From RUG14186 sp964644555 (GTDB lineage Bacteria; Bacillota; Clostridia; Eubacteriales; Anaerofustaceae), in contig CAZXWI010000041.1 of the NCBI GenBank assembly GCA_964644555.1, positions 1 through 13,326 of the forward strand: a DNA stretch of 13,326 nt, in the 5' to 3' direction. Made by a program: the position numbers and the translations under genes. Below, piece after piece: positions 12,429-13,326 of this stretch (positions are counted from its first letter, which is position 1; each line of letters begins with the position of its first letter). The notes under the pieces were generated by a model. The model saw only the letters and a list, made by a program, of their open reading frames with translations, was not told the DNA's origin and searched no databases.

Positions 12429-12806
12429 ATGAATTATCAAATATTCATTAGAGAAGTTGGAGACAGGCTTAAACGCAGGCGAAAAGCACTTGGATACACA
12501 CAATCAGAATTAGTTGAAATATTAAATAAAAACTGCAATTCAACTAATGACGATTTTTTGTCGGATAAACAAATGTCTCGGTTTGAGAGTGGTCATAATT
12601 GCACTAGATTAGATAAATTTGTTAAGTGGTCTTTAGCTCTCGGGAAAACACCGGATTATTTTTTGTTAGGTATTGATAATACAGACAACAAAACTGACAA
12701 TAAAATCAATCAAATATGCGAATATTTAAGATTATGCAATGAAGATGATATAGATAATGTTTTATTATTTGTTAAAGCCCTATATGAAAAAGGCAAGATT
12801 AAATAA
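12429..12806 (+). CDS. Cro/CI-type helix-turn-helix repressor
   Basis: 125 aa, with GAGGTGAT as ribosome-binding site. Residues about 8-75 form an HTH_3 (XRE family) domain: GDRLKRRRKALGYTQSELVE, a 10-residue insertion rich in Asn, Ser and Asp, then DKQMSRFESGHNCTRLDKFVKWSLALGKTPDYFLLG. The C-terminal 45 residues are a short helical tail (EDDIDNVLLFVKALYEK), likely for dimerisation. No peptidase domain is present, so relief would not be by LexA-like self-cleavage. Two palindromes with the same half-site lie immediately upstream, between it and the divergent sigma-gene leader. It is therefore probably the element's master repressor, repressing itself and perhaps the leader (inference). Confidence 0.85.
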   Translation: MNYQIFIREVGDRLKRRRKALGYTQSELVEILNKNCNSTNDDFLSDKQMSRFESGHNCTRLDKFVKWSLALGKTPDYFLLGIDNTDNKTDNKINQICEYLRLCNEDDIDNVLLFVKALYEKGKIK

Positions 12807-12927
12807 TCATCATATAACAGTTATACTCGGTGAACAATTCTCTTTGATATAAAAGTCTTCTGCGAACTTTTTGATTTTGTTCATCAACTATATATCCTTT
12901 GAACTCATAAATATCTGTTTTCGCTTT
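12799..12927 (-). pseudogene. C-terminal remnant of an unknown gene
   Basis: The minus-strand frame reads KAKTDIYEFKGYIVDEQNQK, then VRRRLLYQRELFTEYNCYMMII, and stops at 12799-12801, overlapping the end of the repressor gene tail to tail. An in-frame stop lies at 12928-12930 and no start codon with a ribosome-binding site is present, but the composition looks like real coding sequence. It is probably the tail of a gene cut off when the element inserted or was deleted. The family is not recognised. Confidence 0.35.
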
Positions 12928-12999
12928 CTAACTGAAGCACTCTGCTTTGGATGAACTTATTATAACCAAACAAAAATTTGCTTGCAATAGGAAAAAGAT

Positions 13000-13036
13000 G
13001 AGGTGGTACAAAATCGTACCACCTCCGGCGTTTTTT
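13000..13036 (+). terminator. Intrinsic terminator downstream of the repressor gene
   Basis: GAGGTGGTAC (13000-13009) pairs perfectly with GTACCACCTC (13016-13025) around AAAATC, followed by CGGCG and TTTTTT. It is GC-rich for this region. It lies 193 bases after the repressor stop. On the minus strand a T-run also follows a few bases after the stem, so it may work both ways. Confidence 0.7.
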
Positions 13037-13218
13037 ATTGATAATGTGTTTTTGTTATTACTATGTATTTATTACTCGGGTCATCTATAAACACTACATA
13101 GGTTCACCTCATAAAAATAAACACATATATTTTATCACAGTATTTAATATTCTTCAACAGCTGTTATTTTTTATAATTATTTATAGATAAATAAAATAAT
13201 ATCAAACACAAAACAAAA
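13037..13218. other. AT-rich gap, no feature seen
   Basis: No frame with a start and ribosome-binding site and no long repeat is visible between the two hairpins at 13000-13036 and 13219-13251. Confidence 0.4.
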
Positions 13219-13251
13219 GTAAAGCACAAGACATTAAATCCTGTGCTTTAC
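13219..13251 (-). terminator. Hairpin terminator for a minus-strand gene entering from the right
   Basis: GTAAAGCACA (13219-13228) pairs perfectly with TGTGCTTTAC (13242-13251) around a 13-base loop. On the minus strand the stem is followed by TTTTGTTTTG, and it lies just after the possible gene end at 13279. Confidence 0.6.
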
Positions 13252-13278
13252 AATTAATTGGTCTTAGCAAATTGCAAT

Positions 13279-13326
13279 TTAAATAGCCTTGTTATGGTAA
13301 TCAATCTTGAACAAAACAGCACTAAG
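13279..13326 (-). CDS. Possible C-terminus of a gene running off the right edge
   Basis: From the edge the minus frame reads LSAVLFKIDYHNKAI and stops with TAA at 13279-13281. A terminator hairpin follows 28 bases later, which supports a real gene end. Fifteen residues are too few to name a family. Confidence 0.35.
   Translation of the reverse strand, partial: LSAVLFKIDYHNKAI

Noticed and set aside
1..13326. CRISPR array, tRNA or rRNA
   Set aside because: No regularly spaced repeats, no cloverleaf-like sequence with a CCA-side stem and no conserved rRNA stretches were seen on either strand.

Overview
The window looks like accessory DNA from a low-GC Firmicute, most likely a gut-type Clostridia member. 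The base composition is AT-rich, the ribosome-binding sites are strong GGAGG types, and the gene families (serine recombinases of the clostridial kind, MazF/EndoA, a sigma-like regulator, a Panacea-type antitoxin) are typical of Clostridia mobile DNA. No core metabolic or ribosomal gene is present, so the species is not fixed by the sequence.

Layout. (1) 1-2160: a minus-strand three-gene operon. It encodes a small beta-rich protein resembling DUF6941 (1453-1857), a Panacea/DUF4065 (SocA-like) antitoxin (908-1453) and a putative RelE-like toxin with a C-terminal coiled coil (325-915). The genes overlap by 1 and 8 bases and share one promoter carrying a 9-bp direct repeat. (2) 2072-3092: a tyrosine recombinase whose first catalytic Arg is a Lys, preceded by a dif-like palindrome. 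(3) 3093-4035: a junction zone with broken gene ends (3469-3877). (4) 3930-5421: a lone AAA ATPase with a DUF234-type nuclease-like C-terminus, driven by a clear promoter flanked by two perfect inverted repeats. (5) 5549-10881: a minus-strand operon. In transcription order it holds an unrecognised 154-aa protein, MazF, a leftover second MazF C-terminus, a 34-aa membrane peptide, a 51-aa protein and three serine recombinase genes. The middle recombinase lacks the catalytic domain. The operon ends at a bidirectional terminator. (6) 10947-11302: an unusually GC-rich, gene-free block that folds on the minus strand into a closed multi-helix structure, a candidate structured RNA. (7) 11318-12428: a sigma-like regulator with a long leader. 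The leader contains a likely intrinsic terminator and a hairpin that buries the ribosome-binding site. (8) 12317-12806: a divergent Cro/CI-type repressor with two palindromic operators. (9) 12799-13326: a gene remnant, two terminator-like hairpins and the possible end of a minus-strand gene leaving the window.

How it may work together (inference). Parts 5-8 form the regulatory and integration end of a mobile element. A repressor and a sigma-like protein read divergently. Downstream comes a structured RNA, then a toxin unit that could stabilise the element, then a recombinase trio that could move it. No relaxase, coupling protein or type IV secretion gene is visible, so it is either one end of a larger element or a reduced one. 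Parts 1-4 look like separate defence or stability cargo that accumulated beside it.

Most worth following up are the strand-biased structured RNA, the layered leader of the sigma-like gene, the MazF operon whose partner is not a recognisable MazE, the recombinase trio with a non-catalytic member, and the Panacea operon with an extra gene.
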